Assembly (NCBI GenBank): GCA_048013815.1
Contig: CM106585.1
Coordinates: forward strand, 7,068,001 to 7,132,000
DNA from: Setoptus koraiensis
Taxonomy: Eukaryota; Arthropoda
Direction: 5' to 3'
DNA length: 64,000 bases
Part shown: positions 63,826 through 64,000 of the stretch, piece after piece
How the letters are laid out: each line of letters starts with the position of its first letter
How positions within the stretch are numbered: the first letter of the stretch is position 1
The notes under the pieces: generated by a model
Told to the model about the DNA's origin: nothing
What the model saw: only the letters and a program-made list of their open reading frames with translations
Databases searched by the model: none
Program-made: the position numbers and the translations under genes

Positions 63826-63945
63826 GTGAGTAGTTTTGCGGCCACCCTATATGTGATGAATGTTATGGCAGAGATTAAGACTATAAATAAGGATATCAAA
63901 TCAATTAGTAGTCAGTTCATTTCAGCAATAGTACAATCTGATTGA

Positions 63946-64000
63946 CAATTTTAAACAAGTTCAAATTTTACACTAGCCACAATTTTGTAGTTGAGTGACA
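63946..64000. other. AT-rich end of the window
   Basis: Nothing identifiable was seen in these last bases. Confidence 0.5.

Overview
The window reads as animal nuclear DNA, most likely from an arthropod or another ecdysozoan. The evidence is at the right end. A ribosomal protein S6 kinase gene there is split by a 94-nt GT-AG intron and has an N-terminus resembling the fly protein. An alpha/epsilon-type sarcoglycan ectodomain, a metazoan muscle and membrane protein, lies convergent to it. No operons, ribosome-binding sites, CRISPR arrays, tRNA or rRNA genes were seen.

Layout. (1) About 1-44,900 is gene-poor, mostly GC-rich, CpG-rich DNA packed with minisatellites (units of 9-27 bp), triplet repeats (GTT/CAA/CAG), perfect palindromes and the 8-mer GGGGCCCC. 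The only coding piece I can support is one minus-strand first exon at 27,496-27,737. It has an ATG in good context, a consensus splice donor and a C-terminal segment resembling the start of a Rab-binding domain (RIM/rabphilin/Slp type). (2) About 44,900-45,340 is a G-poor transition. (3) About 45,340-59,520 is almost entirely A and C on the plus strand (G and T on the minus strand). It is broken by a mosaic of four-letter islands (about 49,361-50,600), exactly 500 N (55,288-55,787) and a near-pure C block (55,788-55,985). No gene can be supported there. The huge minus-strand reading frames are a by-product: a G/T-only strand cannot contain a stop codon. (4) 59,642-61,052 holds the S6 kinase gene on the plus strand. 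61,418-62,454 holds the sarcoglycan exon on the minus strand, so the two genes converge. (5) 62,544-64,000 contains short unassigned reading frames with plausible splice signals.

The S6 kinase is the cytoplasmic mTORC1/PDK1-dependent growth kinase. The sarcoglycan is a secreted or membrane ectodomain. They share only their tail-to-tail position. The left 45 kb (GC-rich even where non-coding) and the right 4.5 kb (AT-richer even where coding) differ so much in composition that the A/C tract and its 500-N gap may join unrelated or badly assembled pieces.

The most striking object is the roughly 14-kb A/C-only tract. It is either an extreme strand-asymmetric sequence or, in my view more likely, a sequencing or gap-extension artefact. 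Coordinates of repeats and hairpins were read by eye and may be off by a few bases.
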